DNA of 64,000 nucleotides from Roseisalinus antarcticus (GTDB taxonomy: Bacteria > Pseudomonadota > Alphaproteobacteria > Rhodobacterales > Rhodobacteraceae). The notes beneath the pieces are model-generated. The model was not told the origin of the DNA and searched no databases. It saw only the letters and a program-made list of their open reading frames with translations. Shown piece by piece: positions 16,247 to 25,248 of the stretch. Numbering within the stretch: position 1 is the first letter of the stretch; the number at the start of each line of letters is the position of its first letter. The translations under genes were made by a program, and so were the position numbers. The stretch covers positions 1-64,000 of the forward strand of contig NZ_FWFZ01000015.1 of the NCBI RefSeq assembly GCF_900172355.1, written 5' to 3'.

Positions 16247-17851
16247 TCAGGCCGGGCGGAGGATCACCGCCTCATCGGGGCCAAGACGCAGGTCCGTGAC
16301 CACCGTCCCCTCGCGGCCGGGAACCGAAGAGAGCCGCACGGTGCCCCCCACCCCGGCGGGCCGGTCCTCGCCCGAGAAGTTCAGGCAGACGACCAGCCTG
16401 TCGCCCCCGGCCCGACGCTCAAAGACAAGCACGTCGTCGGTCGCCGTCAGCATGCGGTAGCTGCCATCGGTCAGCGCGACCTCGGCCCGCCGCAGGGCGA
16501 TCAGCGACCGGACGAAAGTCAGCATCGTCCCCGGCGCGCCCTCCTGGGTGGCGACGTCGCCCTCGGGCGGCAGGAACACCGGCAGCCACGGGCTGGCCGC
16601 GCTGAAACCCGCGTTCGGCGCCCCGGACCACGGCATCGGCGTGCGCACAGGGTCCCGCCCCAGCCCGAGCCCCGGCACCTGCTTTTCCCAGGGGTCCTGG
16701 ACGGCCTCGGGCGGGATCTCGGCGCTTTCCATCCCCAGCTCGTCCCCCTGGTAGAGCGTGGGCGTCCCGCGCAACGTCAGCAGCAGCGCCGCCGCCACCC
16801 GCGCCTGCGCCGCCCCAACGCGCGAGGCGATGCGGGCCACGTCATGATTGCCCAGAACCCAGTTCGGCCAGGCGCCCTCCGGCAGGGCGGCCTCATAGGT
16901 CTCGACCAGCCCGGCGATCCCGTCCGCCGACCAGGGCGCCCCCACCAGGCCGAAGTTGAACGGCAGCTGGAACAGGTCGAGATCCGGCCCGTAGTAGCGC
17001 ATCACGTCCTCGAGCGCCCCGTTGGTCTCGCCGATCAGGACGCGGCCCGGAAACGCGTCCGAGACCTGCCGCATCAGGCGCACGATCTCGTAGCATCCCG
17101 GCGTGTTCTTGGAATGGACCTGCAGGAGGCTGTGCGTCGGACCCATGTCCGGCGTCCAGTCCGGGTTCGGGGGATTGTCGCCGGCATCGACCTCGGGCGC
17201 GATATGGGTGATCGCGTCGACCCGCAGGCCGTCCACGCCGCGGCCATACCAGAAGCGGATGACGTCCAGCATCGCCGCCCGGACCTCGGGGTTTTCCCAG
17301 TTCAGCGCCGGTTGTTCGGACAGGAAGGTGTTGTGGTAATACTGCCCCGTGGCCGCGTCCCAGGTCCAGGACGGGCCGCCGAATTCGCTGATCCAGTTGT
17401 TCGGCGGGCTGCCGTCGGGCTTGGCGTCGCGCCAGATGTACCAGTCCCGCTTCGGGTTCCGGCGCGAGGCGCGGCTCTGGATGAACCAGGGGTGCTGGTC
17501 CGAGGTATGGCTGGGCACGAAATCCAGCAGGATCCTCAGGCCCTTGCCGTGTGCAGCCCGAACCAGCCGGTCGAAATCGGCAAGGGTGCCGAACATCGGA
17601 TCAATGTCGCGATAATCGGTGATGTCGTAGCCGAAATCGACCATCGGCGAGGGAAAGATCGGCGAGATCCAGATCGCATCCACCCCGAGCGCCACGAGGT
17701 AGTCGAGCCGCGCCTCGATCCCGGCCAGGTCGCCAATACCGTCGGCGTTCGAATCCTGGAACGATCGCGGATAGACCTGATAGACGACGCCCGCCTTCCA
17801 CCACGCCGCGTCCGACGCGGCCGCCCGAACCTGTTCCTGTTCCAAGGTCAT
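16247..17851 (-). CDS. GH13 alpha-glucosidase (second copy)
   Basis: The 534-aa glycoside hydrolase family 13 enzyme has the conserved regions in order: DFVPSHTSD, GLRVDAITH (nucleophile Asp), LIGETN (acid/base Glu) and VLGNHDVAR. It fits the oligo-1,6-/alpha-glucosidase group acting on short alpha-glucosides. No signal peptide, so it is cytoplasmic. The frame is open for another 370 codons upstream, but that part is a shadow of the neighbouring gene; ATG 17851 overlaps the first copy's stop by 4 bp. The two copies are clearly diverged rather than a recent duplication. Confidence 0.9.
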   Translation of the reverse strand: MTLEQEQVRAAASDAAWWKAGVVYQVYPRSFQDSNADGIGDLAGIEARLDYLVALGVDAIWISPIFPSPMVDFGYDITDYRDIDPMFGTLADFDRLVRAAHGKGLRILLDFVPSHTSDQHPWFIQSRASRRNPKRDWYIWRDAKPDGSPPNNWISEFGGPSWTWDAATGQYYHNTFLSEQPALNWENPEVRAAMLDVIRFWYGRGVDGLRVDAITHIAPEVDAGDNPPNPDWTPDMGPTHSLLQVHSKNTPGCYEIVRLMRQVSDAFPGRVLIGETNGALEDVMRYYGPDLDLFQLPFNFGLVGAPWSADGIAGLVETYEAALPEGAWPNWVLGNHDVARIASRVGAAQARVAAALLLTLRGTPTLYQGDELGMESAEIPPEAVQDPWEKQVPGLGLGRDPVRTPMPWSGAPNAGFSAASPWLPVFLPPEGDVATQEGAPGTMLTFVRSLIALRRAEVALTDGSYRMLTATDDVLVFERRAGGDRLVVCLNFSGEDRPAGVGGTVRLSSVPGREGTVVTDLRLGPDEAVILRPA

Positions 17852-19548
17852 GTTGCACCCTCCGTTTGCGTATCGCGTTCGCCCCGCGCCGCCAGCAGAA
17901 CGGCGACGGCCTCGAACGGGGCCAGCGTGATCCGGCCCGACAGCTCGGACCGCGGCGCATGATTGGCCACAAGGCAGGTGCCGGCGCCCGCCAGCCCGTC
18001 GGGCACGTCGAACTCTGCCGGGGTCCCCGTGAAATTGGCGATCACCGCGACCCGCTCCCCGTCGAGATCGCGGGCGAAGGCGAACACCGCAGGGTTGTCC
18101 TGCGCAAAGGACAGGTAGCGCCCGGCGACGACCACCGGCCGCTCGCGGCGCAGCGCGATGAGGTTGCGGTAGAAGGCGAAGATGCCGTCCGGGTCGGCGC
18201 GGTCGGCCGCCACGTTGATCGTCCGGTGGTTCGGGTTGACCTCGATCCAGGGGGTGCCGTCGGTAAAGCCCGCCTGGGCGCCGGCCGTCCATTGCATCGG
18301 CGTGCGGGCATTGTCGCGGCCGTTCTCGTTGGCTCCGGCAATGAAGGTCTCGGGGGCCATCCCGGCCGCCACCTTCCCGGTGTATTGGCGCAGCGTCTCG
18401 ACGTCTCGGAACTGGTCTATCCGCTCGAACCGGACATTGGTCATGCCGATCTCTTCGCCCTGGTAGACGAAGGGCGTGCCCTTCATCAGGTGGATGACCG
18501 TGGCCAGCATCTTGGCCGAGGCCACGCGGAATGTGCCGTCGTCCCCGTATTTGGAGACCTGGCGCGGCAGGTCGTGGTTGCTCAGGAACAGAGAATTCCA
18601 GCCATCCTCGGCCATCACCCCCTGCCAGGTCGCGAAAATCGCCTTGAAACGCCGCAGGTCGAAGGGCTTGGGCTTCCACTTGCCGGCGACCTCGTCCTCG
18701 AAGGCGGTGACGTGGTTGAACTGGAACACCATGTCGAGCTCGTGGCGGTCGCGCCCGCAATAGGACAGCGCCGTCTCGGGGCTGACCGACCAGCTCTCGC
18801 CCACGGTGACGACGTCGCGACCGGCAAGCGTCTCGCGGTGCATTTCCTGCAGGAAGCCGTGCAGATACGGCCCTTCCTCGTAGACGCCCGCGTCCACGTC
18901 CTTGCCGATCACGCTGATCACGTCCATCCGGAAGCCGCCGATACCCCGGTCGAACCACCAGTTCATCATGTCGTAGATCTCGCGCCTGAGCTCGGGGTTC
19001 TGCCAGTTCAGGTCGGGCTGCTCGGGGCTGAAATGGCCCAGGTAATAGCGTTCCACCTCGGGCACCCAGGTCCAGGCCGAGCCGCCGAAGCAGGCCTGGT
19101 GATCGCTCGGCGGGCCGCCGTCCGGCGCGGCGTCCCGCCAGATGTAGAAGTCGTGCTCGGGTGCGCCGCGCGAGGCGCAGGCGGCCCGGAACCAGTCGTG
19201 CGCCGACGAGCTGTGGTTGACCACGAGGTCCATCACGATCCGGATGTCGCGGGCTTTCGCCTCGGCCACCAGGCGGTCGAAATCCTCCAGCGTGCCGAAC
19301 TCCGGGGCGATGTCGCGGTAATCCGAGATGTCATAGCCGTTGTCGGCCATCGGCGAGGCATAGACCGGCGACAGCCAGATGAACCCGATGCCGAGGTCGC
19401 GCAGGTGGTCGAGCCTCGAGATGATGCCGGGGATGTCGCCGATCCCGTCGCCGTTGCTGTCGCAAAAGCTGCGGGGATAGATCTGGTAGCCGGTCGCGGT
19501 CTTCCACCAAGGCGCCATCTGCTGTCCGGCGACGGTCGTTTCGGTCAT
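17848..19548 (-). CDS. GH13 alpha-glucosidase/oligo-1,6-glucosidase
   Basis: The 566-aa GH13 enzyme shows QIYPRSFCDSNGDGIGDI near the start, then DLVVNHSS, GFRMDVISV (nucleophile Asp), TVGESW (acid/base Glu) and FLSNHDLPR. A C-terminal beta domain is present. Cytoplasmic, with probable activity on isomaltose-, sucrose- or maltose-like alpha-glucosides. It is the first gene of a two-gene operon; no sugar transporter lies next to it in this window, so uptake is encoded elsewhere. Its upstream region, shared with the TetR gene, holds an 18-C tract. Confidence 0.9.
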   Translation of the reverse strand: MTETTVAGQQMAPWWKTATGYQIYPRSFCDSNGDGIGDIPGIISRLDHLRDLGIGFIWLSPVYASPMADNGYDISDYRDIAPEFGTLEDFDRLVAEAKARDIRIVMDLVVNHSSSAHDWFRAACASRGAPEHDFYIWRDAAPDGGPPSDHQACFGGSAWTWVPEVERYYLGHFSPEQPDLNWQNPELRREIYDMMNWWFDRGIGGFRMDVISVIGKDVDAGVYEEGPYLHGFLQEMHRETLAGRDVVTVGESWSVSPETALSYCGRDRHELDMVFQFNHVTAFEDEVAGKWKPKPFDLRRFKAIFATWQGVMAEDGWNSLFLSNHDLPRQVSKYGDDGTFRVASAKMLATVIHLMKGTPFVYQGEEIGMTNVRFERIDQFRDVETLRQYTGKVAAGMAPETFIAGANENGRDNARTPMQWTAGAQAGFTDGTPWIEVNPNHRTINVAADRADPDGIFAFYRNLIALRRERPVVVAGRYLSFAQDNPAVFAFARDLDGERVAVIANFTGTPAEFDVPDGLAGAGTCLVANHAPRSELSGRITLAPFEAVAVLLAARGERDTQTEGAT

Positions 19549-19780
19549 GGCGGGATCTTTCGCTTTGAAGGGCAGTCAGGCGCCTGCGCGGGCACCGCCG
19601 GTCATTGATCGGACACGCCGTATCGGATGCCGCCGGGGTGTTCAACGCGCGCCCCCCCGACATCGCCGACCGCGCAGCAGTCAGGCACCGGCGGTGACCG
19701 GTTTGCAGGCAGGGCGCACCCGGCCCGCCGCGGTCTTGATCGCGGGGCAAACCCGTAAGGACGCCGGCGGGCCCGGCCGA

Positions 19781-19806
19781 CCCCCCCCCCCCCCCCCCAC
19801 CCCCCC
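19781..19806. repeat. C18-A-C7 homopolymer tract
   Basis: Eighteen consecutive C (19781-19798), one A, then seven C (19800-19806). It is about 34 bp upstream of the TetR operator-like site and about 230 bp from the glucosidase start. Tracts of this length mutate readily by slippage and are also prone to sequencing error. Confidence 0.9.
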
Positions 19807-19839
19807 GCCAGACCGGGTGCGGAATTTGTCACGAGATGA

Positions 19840-19853
19840 CTACCGATTGGTAG
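19840..19853. promoter_or_regulatory. operator-like inverted repeat upstream of tetR-type gene
   Basis: CTACCGATTGGTAG is a 5-4-5 perfect inverted repeat located 80 bp before the TetR start. The same motif (CTACYRRTWGGTAR) recurs at 22113-22126 and 26156-26169, each overlapping a promoter, which supports its being the operator of this regulator. Confidence 0.6.
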
Positions 19854-19932
19854 CCAAAGACTGGCGCTGTCCATGCTCCGGCCATATGGTGAACGTGTTT
19901 GCCCGGTGGCGGCGGAACGAAGAAGGATGACG

Positions 19933-20592
19933 ATGGCAGGGCGCAAGGAAGAGCTATCGGGAAAACCGAAGCCCCGCAAACGCGACGCCTCCCGCTCGCG
20001 CGGGTTGATCCTGCAGGCGGCGCTCGAGGAGTTTTCGGAGCACGGACATTCGGGCGCAAGGGTTGACCGGATCTCGCGCAGGGCGGGGGTCTCGAAGCCG
20101 CTGATCTACGATTACTTCGGCGACAAGGACGCGATCTATGCCGCGGCGCTCAAGGAATCCTACGTCCAGATCCGGCAGGCCGAATCCGAGCTCGATTTCG
20201 ATTCCGTGGACCCCGAAGAGGCGATCCGCAAGCTGGTGCGCTTCACCCTCGGCCATTTCCGCGAAAAGCCCTGGTTCATCGCCATGCTGAACACCGAGAA
20301 CCTGCGCGGCGGCTCGACCATCCGCACCCTGGAGGATGCCGCCGGGGTGCAATCGGTCCTGCTTCAGCGCCTGACCGAGATCCTGCGCCGCGGGGCCGAC
20401 CAGGGCGTCTTTCGCGACAATGTCGATCCGCGCGACTTCTACGTCTCGATCGCGTCGTTGTGCTGGTTCCCGGTGTCCAACCGGTTCACCCTGGCCTCCG
20501 TCTTCGGCCTGGAGATGGATGATGAATGGTATGCGCAGCGGGCCGAGACCGCGGCGGAAATGCTCGTGGCCCATCTCAAGAACCCCGCCTGA
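19933..20592 (+). CDS. TetR-family regulator
   Basis: The 219-aa protein has a TetR N-terminal HTH (residues about 18-65, with VDRISRRAGVSKPLIYDYF) and a longer ligand-binding C-terminal domain typical of the TetR_C group with RutR-like length. ATG 19933 is chosen for its AGAAGG site; an ATG two codons earlier (19927) is an alternative. The enolase-superfamily gene follows after 50 bp in the same direction. An inverted repeat upstream (19840-19853) recurs at two other promoters in the following 7 kb, so autoregulation and control of the catabolic genes are likely. Confidence 0.85.
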   Translation: MAGRKEELSGKPKPRKRDASRSRGLILQAALEEFSEHGHSGARVDRISRRAGVSKPLIYDYFGDKDAIYAAALKESYVQIRQAESELDFDSVDPEEAIRKLVRFTLGHFREKPWFIAMLNTENLRGGSTIRTLEDAAGVQSVLLQRLTEILRRGADQGVFRDNVDPRDFYVSIASLCWFPVSNRFTLASVFGLEMDDEWYAQRAETAAEMLVAHLKNPA

Positions 20593-20642
20593 TCCGCCAC
20601 AGGGCCGATCGCCCCCCCTTCCCTCCCCCAAAGGACCCCGCC

Positions 20643-21980
20643 ATGAAGCTCGAGATCATCAGCGTCCGCACCGCGGAGCGGCCCGTCACCCTCCGCCTGC
20701 CCTTCCAGTTCGGCAATACCGAGGTGCGGCGCACCGCCGAGGCCTATGCCGAGGTCGCCGTCCGGGTCGGCGGCGAAACGGTCACCGGCAAGTCGGCGCA
20801 GCTCATGGTGCCGCGCTGGTTCGACAAGCGCGCAGAGCTGAGCAATGAGGACACGGTCGACGAATTGCGCGAGACGGTGGCCGCGGCTTCGGCGCTGGCA
20901 CAGGGAATGACGGGCACGGTCGCGGGCCTGTCCGGCGATTTGCGCGGGGCGGTGCCCGCACGGCTGCCCGACGACTTGCCGCCCCTGGCCGCCGGGTTCG
21001 GGCCCGCCCTGATCGAGATGGCGCTGATCGACGCTGCCTGTCGCGCGGCGGAGCTGCCGTTCTGGCAAGCGGCCCGCGACGATCTGTTCGGCCTGGTCGC
21101 GCAGTGTCCGCCCGACCTGTCGCCGGACGCGCTGCGCGACGCACTCTCCGGGATCGGGGCGCCGGGGCGGCTGACCATCCGCCATACGATCGGCTTCGAC
21201 GCGCCCCTGGTGCGTGCGCCCGGCGAGGGGCCGCAGGACGGCCTGCCCGTCTCCTTGCAGGAGATCATGGCCGAAACCGGCATCCGCGCCTGGAAGATCA
21301 AGCTCAAGGGCGCACCCGAGGCCGACCTTGCCCGCCTGCGGGCGCTGGCGGAGCATCTTGACCGTGGGCCGGACTATGCCGCGACGCTCGATGCGAACGA
21401 GCAATACACCCCCGACCACTTCCGCGATCTGCTGCAGGGGCTCGCGCAAGATCCCGCCCTCGCCCGCCTGCGCAGCGCGCTGAGGTTCGTTGAACAGCCC
21501 TTCGACCGCGCGGTCGCGCTGCAACAGGATGCCCGCGACTACGACCTGCCGCTGGTGATCGACGAAAGCGACGGGTCCGACGGGGCCTTTGCGCAGGCGC
21601 TGGCCGGTGGCTGGTCCGGCACCTCGATCAAAAGCTGCAAGGGCGTTCTGCGGGCGCTCGTGAACATGGCCCGCGCCCGGGCGGCCGGCGCGATCCTCTC
21701 GGCCGAGGATCTGACCTGTCAGCCGGGCCTGTGCTGGCGCCAGGACAGCGCGATGGCCGCGGCCTGCGGCGTGCTGGACGCCGAGCGCAACGGCCACCAT
21801 TTCGCCGGCGGCATGCAGGGCGCGACAGAGGCCGAAATCGCGGCCACGCTCGGAACCTTCCCCGAGATGTTCGGCGCCGGCGCCTCCGGCCGGCCGGCCC
21901 TGAAAATCAAGGGCGGCGCGGTGGATATCCGGGCGCTCGACCGGGCCGGTTTCGGCGGATCCGAGATCGTCACGCTCTAG
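20643..21980 (+). CDS. enolase-superfamily (mandelate racemase/MLE-like) enzyme
   Basis: The 445-aa protein shows the enolase-superfamily barrel motifs in order: KIKLKG (KxK base), LDANEQY (metal Asp), FVEQPF (metal Glu), VIDESDG (metal acid) and SIKSCKG (second Lys). Such enzymes abstract a proton alpha to a carboxylate and racemise, dehydrate or cycloisomerise. The subgroup and substrate are not clear, and the 445-aa length is somewhat above the common MR/MLE length. It lies 50 bp after the TetR gene and upstream of a carboxylate (TTT) importer, which suggests a sugar-acid or other carboxylate substrate. Confidence 0.8.
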   Translation: MKLEIISVRTAERPVTLRLPFQFGNTEVRRTAEAYAEVAVRVGGETVTGKSAQLMVPRWFDKRAELSNEDTVDELRETVAAASALAQGMTGTVAGLSGDLRGAVPARLPDDLPPLAAGFGPALIEMALIDAACRAAELPFWQAARDDLFGLVAQCPPDLSPDALRDALSGIGAPGRLTIRHTIGFDAPLVRAPGEGPQDGLPVSLQEIMAETGIRAWKIKLKGAPEADLARLRALAEHLDRGPDYAATLDANEQYTPDHFRDLLQGLAQDPALARLRSALRFVEQPFDRAVALQQDARDYDLPLVIDESDGSDGAFAQALAGGWSGTSIKSCKGVLRALVNMARARAAGAILSAEDLTCQPGLCWRQDSAMAAACGVLDAERNGHHFAGGMQGATEAEIAATLGTFPEMFGAGASGRPALKIKGGAVDIRALDRAGFGGSEIVTL

Positions 21981-22086
21981 GTCCAGCCCGGGTCTTTCAG
22001 GGGCCAATTCCTCTTCGTCGAAGGTGCGCCGGCCCACGCCCGACAGGCGTTTGCGCCGCCCCTGCGCCAGCGCGGAAACACAGCCG

Positions 22087-22114
22087 TTGACTCACCTCGT
22101 AATACAAGTAACCT
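22087..22114 (+). promoter_or_regulatory. candidate promoter of the tctCBA operon
   Basis: TTGACT (22087-22092) and, 16 bp on, TAACCT (22109-22114). The inverted repeat at 22113-22126 starts within the -10 element, so a bound TetR protein would block polymerase. Confidence 0.5.
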
Positions 22115-22126
22115 ACTAGTAGGTAG
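22113..22126. promoter_or_regulatory. operator-like inverted repeat before tctC
   Basis: CTACTAGTAGGTAG matches the motif at 19840 and 26156. It lies within a longer perfect palindrome, ACCTACTAGTAGGT (22111-22124). It is followed by the GGGAGGA ribosome site of the binding-protein gene. Confidence 0.65.
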
Positions 22127-22141
22127 CTACGGGAGGAACCA

Positions 22142-23161
22142 ATGCCTACAACGTCAAAAGCGGCCCTGATCGCCGCGATTTCGGTGCTCTGCACCCCCGC
22201 GTTCGCGCAGGATTCGGGCTATAGCTGGCAGCCGGATCGCCCGATCAACATCATCGTGCCATGGTCCGCCGGCGGATCGACCGACCAGGTCACGCGCGTG
22301 GTCGCACCGATTCTCGAAGAGGCCCTGGGGGTCGAGGTCGTGGTCGTGAACCAGCCCGGCGCGTCGGGTTCCATCGGCACGCAAGCCGCGCTCGACGCCG
22401 AGCGTGACGGCTACACCTGGACCGCCAACGCGATCGCCAACAACGCGACCTACGCGATCACCGGCCTGCTTCAGGATACCTCGATCGAGGATTACCACAT
22501 CTACCTGAGCGTCGCGAACGTGCCGGTCGTCAGCGTCAACACCGATTCTCCCTATCAGACCTTCGACGATCTGCTCGAAGGGATGCGCAGCGGCGACGTG
22601 ACCGTCGGCACGGCCGGGATCAACAGCTCGGGCGGGATGGCCCTTGCCGCGATCAAGGAAGGGTTCGGAGAAGAGTTTCCGGGCGCCCGGATGATCACCT
22701 ACGACGGCGGCAACCCCGCCGTGATCGCCACGGCGAGCGGCGAAGTCGTCGCCACCACCCAGCTGGCCGTCGAACAGGCCGAGATGATCCGCGCCGGCCG
22801 GCTTCGCGCCCTGACGGTGCTTTCCGACCGCGAGCTGGTGATCGGCGACACGCCGCCGATCCCGCCAGTGACCGACTTCGACCCCGATTTCCACGTGGCC
22901 CCCGATTACTTCGGGATCTTCATCCCGGTCGGCGCCCCGCAGGAGGTCTATGACACCATGGACCAGGTCTGGGCCGATCACGTGATGGACAGCGAGGCGG
23001 TGCGCACCTACGCGTCCTCCAACGGTGCGGTCTTTGCCCCGTCCTACGGCGAAGATGCCCTGGACGCCGCGATGCCGGTGGTGATCGGCGAGGCCTGTGC
23101 CCGCGTCACGCGCGGCGAAGCCGTGGTCGATCCGTCCGAGCTCGGGATCACCTGCCCCTGA
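22142..23161 (+). CDS. tctC: tripartite tricarboxylate transporter binding protein (TctC/Bug)
   Basis: The 339-aa periplasmic protein of the Bug family has a signal peptide ending at TPAFAQD (about residue 23) and the typical early motif RPINIIVPWSAGGSTDQVTR, followed by VVVNQPGASGSIGTQA, the carboxylate-binding loop. It delivers a small carboxylate-type solute to the TctA/TctB membrane pair. GGGAGGA precedes the ATG at 22142. It is the first gene of a four-gene operon, and an 11-bp hairpin lies between it and tctB. Confidence 0.92.
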   Translation: MPTTSKAALIAAISVLCTPAFAQDSGYSWQPDRPINIIVPWSAGGSTDQVTRVVAPILEEALGVEVVVVNQPGASGSIGTQAALDAERDGYTWTANAIANNATYAITGLLQDTSIEDYHIYLSVANVPVVSVNTDSPYQTFDDLLEGMRSGDVTVGTAGINSSGGMALAAIKEGFGEEFPGARMITYDGGNPAVIATASGEVVATTQLAVEQAEMIRAGRLRALTVLSDRELVIGDTPPIPPVTDFDPDFHVAPDYFGIFIPVGAPQEVYDTMDQVWADHVMDSEAVRTYASSNGAVFAPSYGEDALDAAMPVVIGEACARVTRGEAVVDPSELGITCP

Positions 23162-23177
23162 TACGGGCAGAAACCCA

Positions 23178-23205
23178 GATGGCCGGCGCCCGATCGCCGG
23201 CCATC
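23178..23205 (+). terminator. 11-bp hairpin between tctC and tctB
   Basis: GATGGCCGGCG (23178-23188) and CGCCGGCCATC (23195-23205) pair perfectly around a 6-nt loop directly after the tctC stop. There is no real T-run. It probably stabilises the tctC message or partly attenuates readthrough. Confidence 0.55.
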
Positions 23206-23245
23206 CATTCCCCCCGCGGCGTCACAGAATATCGAGGTTAACACT

Positions 23246-23731
23246 GTGCGAATGGCGACAGCCGACCGGATAACCGCGGTCGTTTTCTTCGCTTTGGGTA
23301 TCGCCATGCTTGTCGGCGGATACACCATGGACCGGCTGCCGATCCGGCAGATCCACCCCCTGTCGATCCCCGGCCTCGTGCCGATGATTCTGGGGGCGCT
23401 GCTGGCGCTTTGCGCGGTGCTGCTGCTGTTCCAGGCCGGCGACAGGGAAGAGTCGAGCCCCGAAATGCTGATGGTCGGCGGCTCGATCACCCGGCTGGTG
23501 CTGACAATCGTGCTGACCGTGGGATACGGCGCGATCATGGTCGACCGGCTGCCGTTCTTCTGGGCCACCGCGATCTTCATCACCGCGTTCATGCTGGTGT
23601 TCTCGTGGTCGGCGGCCAGCGACGGCCGCGCCCGCGCCGTCGTGATCGCGAAATCCGTGGGCTTCGGCGGGATCGCGGCCTTCGGCATCGTGATGCTGTT
23701 CCAGGAAGCCTTCCTGGTGCGCCTGCCATGA
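23246..23731 (+). CDS. tctB: tripartite tricarboxylate transporter small subunit TctB
   Basis: The 161-aa membrane protein has four hydrophobic helices (for example VVFFALGIAMLVGGYTM and LVPMILGALLALCAVLLLF), the TctB layout. It starts at GTG 23246, 8 nt after GAGG; an ATG at 23252 is the alternative. Its stop overlaps the tctA start (ATGA). It pairs with TctA in the inner membrane. Confidence 0.88.
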   Translation: MRMATADRITAVVFFALGIAMLVGGYTMDRLPIRQIHPLSIPGLVPMILGALLALCAVLLLFQAGDREESSPEMLMVGGSITRLVLTIVLTVGYGAIMVDRLPFFWATAIFITAFMLVFSWSAASDGRARAVVIAKSVGFGGIAAFGIVMLFQEAFLVRLP

Positions 23732-25248
23732 CCGCGCTCTCCGATCTCGGCTCGGCCCTCTGGGCGCTGAGCACGCCGATGATGCTGTTCCACGTGGCCT
23801 GGTCGATGCTGCTGGGCATCGTCGTGGGCGCCCTGCCCGGCCTGACGGCCACCATGGGCGTGGCGCTGATGGTGACCCTGACCTATTCGATGGACACGAC
23901 CGCGGCGATCCTGGTGCTGATCTGCATGTATGTCGGCGCGATCTACGGCGGCTCGCGCAGCGCGATCCTGCTGAACATCCCCGGCACCCCGGCCAGCGCG
24001 GCCACCTCGCTGGACGGCTATCCGCTGGCGCGGGCCGGACGTGCGGGCCAGGCGATGGGGCTGGCCACGGCGGGGTCGATGCTGGGCACGCTGGTGGGCA
24101 TCCTGGTGATGGTCATGGTAGCGCCCCTGCTGGCCGAGCTGGCGCTGGAATTCGGCAGCTACGAGATGTTCTGGCTCGCGGTCTTCGGTGTGCTGATCTC
24201 GGGCCAGCTTACCGTCACCAACGCGCCGGTCAAAGGCTATATCGCCGGGATCCTCGGCCTGATGGTCGCGATGATCGGCTCCGAAGGGCTGCATGCCTAC
24301 GTGCGCTTTTCGCCGACCCAGCAGATGAACGGCGGCATCGGGTTGATCCCGGCCATGGTCGGGGTCTTCGGCCTAGCCGAGGTCATGACCGCGATGTGGC
24401 AGCGCCAGGGCGTGCTGGCCGCGGCAAGGGACAAGTCCGACCGCATCGTGCCCTCCTTCGGCGAGGTCTGGCGCTATCGCGCGACGGTCCTGCGCTCTGG
24501 CGTGATCGGCACCATCGTGGGCGTGATCCCCGGCGTCGGCGAGGACATCGGCGCCTGGGCGAGCTATGCCACCGCCAAGCGCCTGAGCAAGAAGCCCGAG
24601 GAATACGGCCAGGGCAGCACCGAGGGGCTGATCGCTGCCGAGACCGGCAACAGCGCGGTGGTCCCCGGCTCGCTCATCCCGGCGCTGACGCTGGCGGTGC
24701 CCGGCTCGGCCTCGGCCGCCGTGCTGATCGCCGCGCTCTTCATCCACGGGATCCGGCCCGGCCCGATGATCATGATCGAACAGCCCCAGTTCATCTCGAC
24801 CATGGGCGCGATCCTGATCCTCGCCGTCATCGCCATGACGATCTACGGCATCACGATGACCAGGCTTTTCGTGCAGGTCCTGCGGGTGCCCTATGCCTAC
24901 CTGATGCCGCTGGTCTTCACCCTCTGCGTGGTGGGCACCTACGCCCTGTCGCAGCGGATGTTCGATGTCTACGTGATGATCATCTTCGGCCTCGCGGGCT
25001 TCGTGCTGCGCCAGATGAAATACCCGATGGCGCCGCTGGTGCTGGGTATCATCCTGGGCACGATGCTCGACACCAACCTGCGCCGCAGCCTGATGCTGGG
25101 CAACGGCGACCTCTGGCCCTTCGTCACGCGGCCGATTTCGGCGGTCTTCGTCGCAATCATCGTCATGGCGATCCTGCTCAACTTCGGGTTCACGCGGCGC
25201 TTCCTTGCCGGCATCCGGGCCCGCGTGATGCGCAGAACCGATGCTTGA
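23728..25248 (+). CDS. tctA: tripartite tricarboxylate transporter large subunit TctA
   Basis: The 506-aa polytopic protein has the two conserved TctA regions, GALPGLTATMGVALMV near residue 35 and VIPGVGEDIGAWASYATAKR around residue 265, plus about twelve hydrophobic helices. It forms the ion-coupled transport channel. The start at 23728 is fixed by the ATGA overlap with tctB; the frame is open upstream but without a suitable start. The 3' end overlaps the following TIM-barrel gene by 8 bp. Confidence 0.92.
   Translation: MTALSDLGSALWALSTPMMLFHVAWSMLLGIVVGALPGLTATMGVALMVTLTYSMDTTAAILVLICMYVGAIYGGSRSAILLNIPGTPASAATSLDGYPLARAGRAGQAMGLATAGSMLGTLVGILVMVMVAPLLAELALEFGSYEMFWLAVFGVLISGQLTVTNAPVKGYIAGILGLMVAMIGSEGLHAYVRFSPTQQMNGGIGLIPAMVGVFGLAEVMTAMWQRQGVLAAARDKSDRIVPSFGEVWRYRATVLRSGVIGTIVGVIPGVGEDIGAWASYATAKRLSKKPEEYGQGSTEGLIAAETGNSAVVPGSLIPALTLAVPGSASAAVLIAALFIHGIRPGPMIMIEQPQFISTMGAILILAVIAMTIYGITMTRLFVQVLRVPYAYLMPLVFTLCVVGTYALSQRMFDVYVMIIFGLAGFVLRQMKYPMAPLVLGIILGTMLDTNLRRSLMLGNGDLWPFVTRPISAVFVAIIVMAILLNFGFTRRFLAGIRARVMRRTDA

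Larger units (their letters stand above)
19549..19932. other. 384-bp divergent intergenic region
   Basis: It lies between the outward-facing glucosidase and TetR genes. It contains the C-tract (19781-19806), an inverted repeat CTACCGATTGGTAG (19840-19853) and a TTGTCA -35-like element at 19826-19831 before the TetR gene. No small gene is evident. Confidence 0.6.

Noticed and set aside
16247-18958. Single 903-residue protein in the glucosidase frame
   Set aside because: The first 370 residues are the neighbouring glucosidase read out of frame; the real start is the ATG overlapping its stop.
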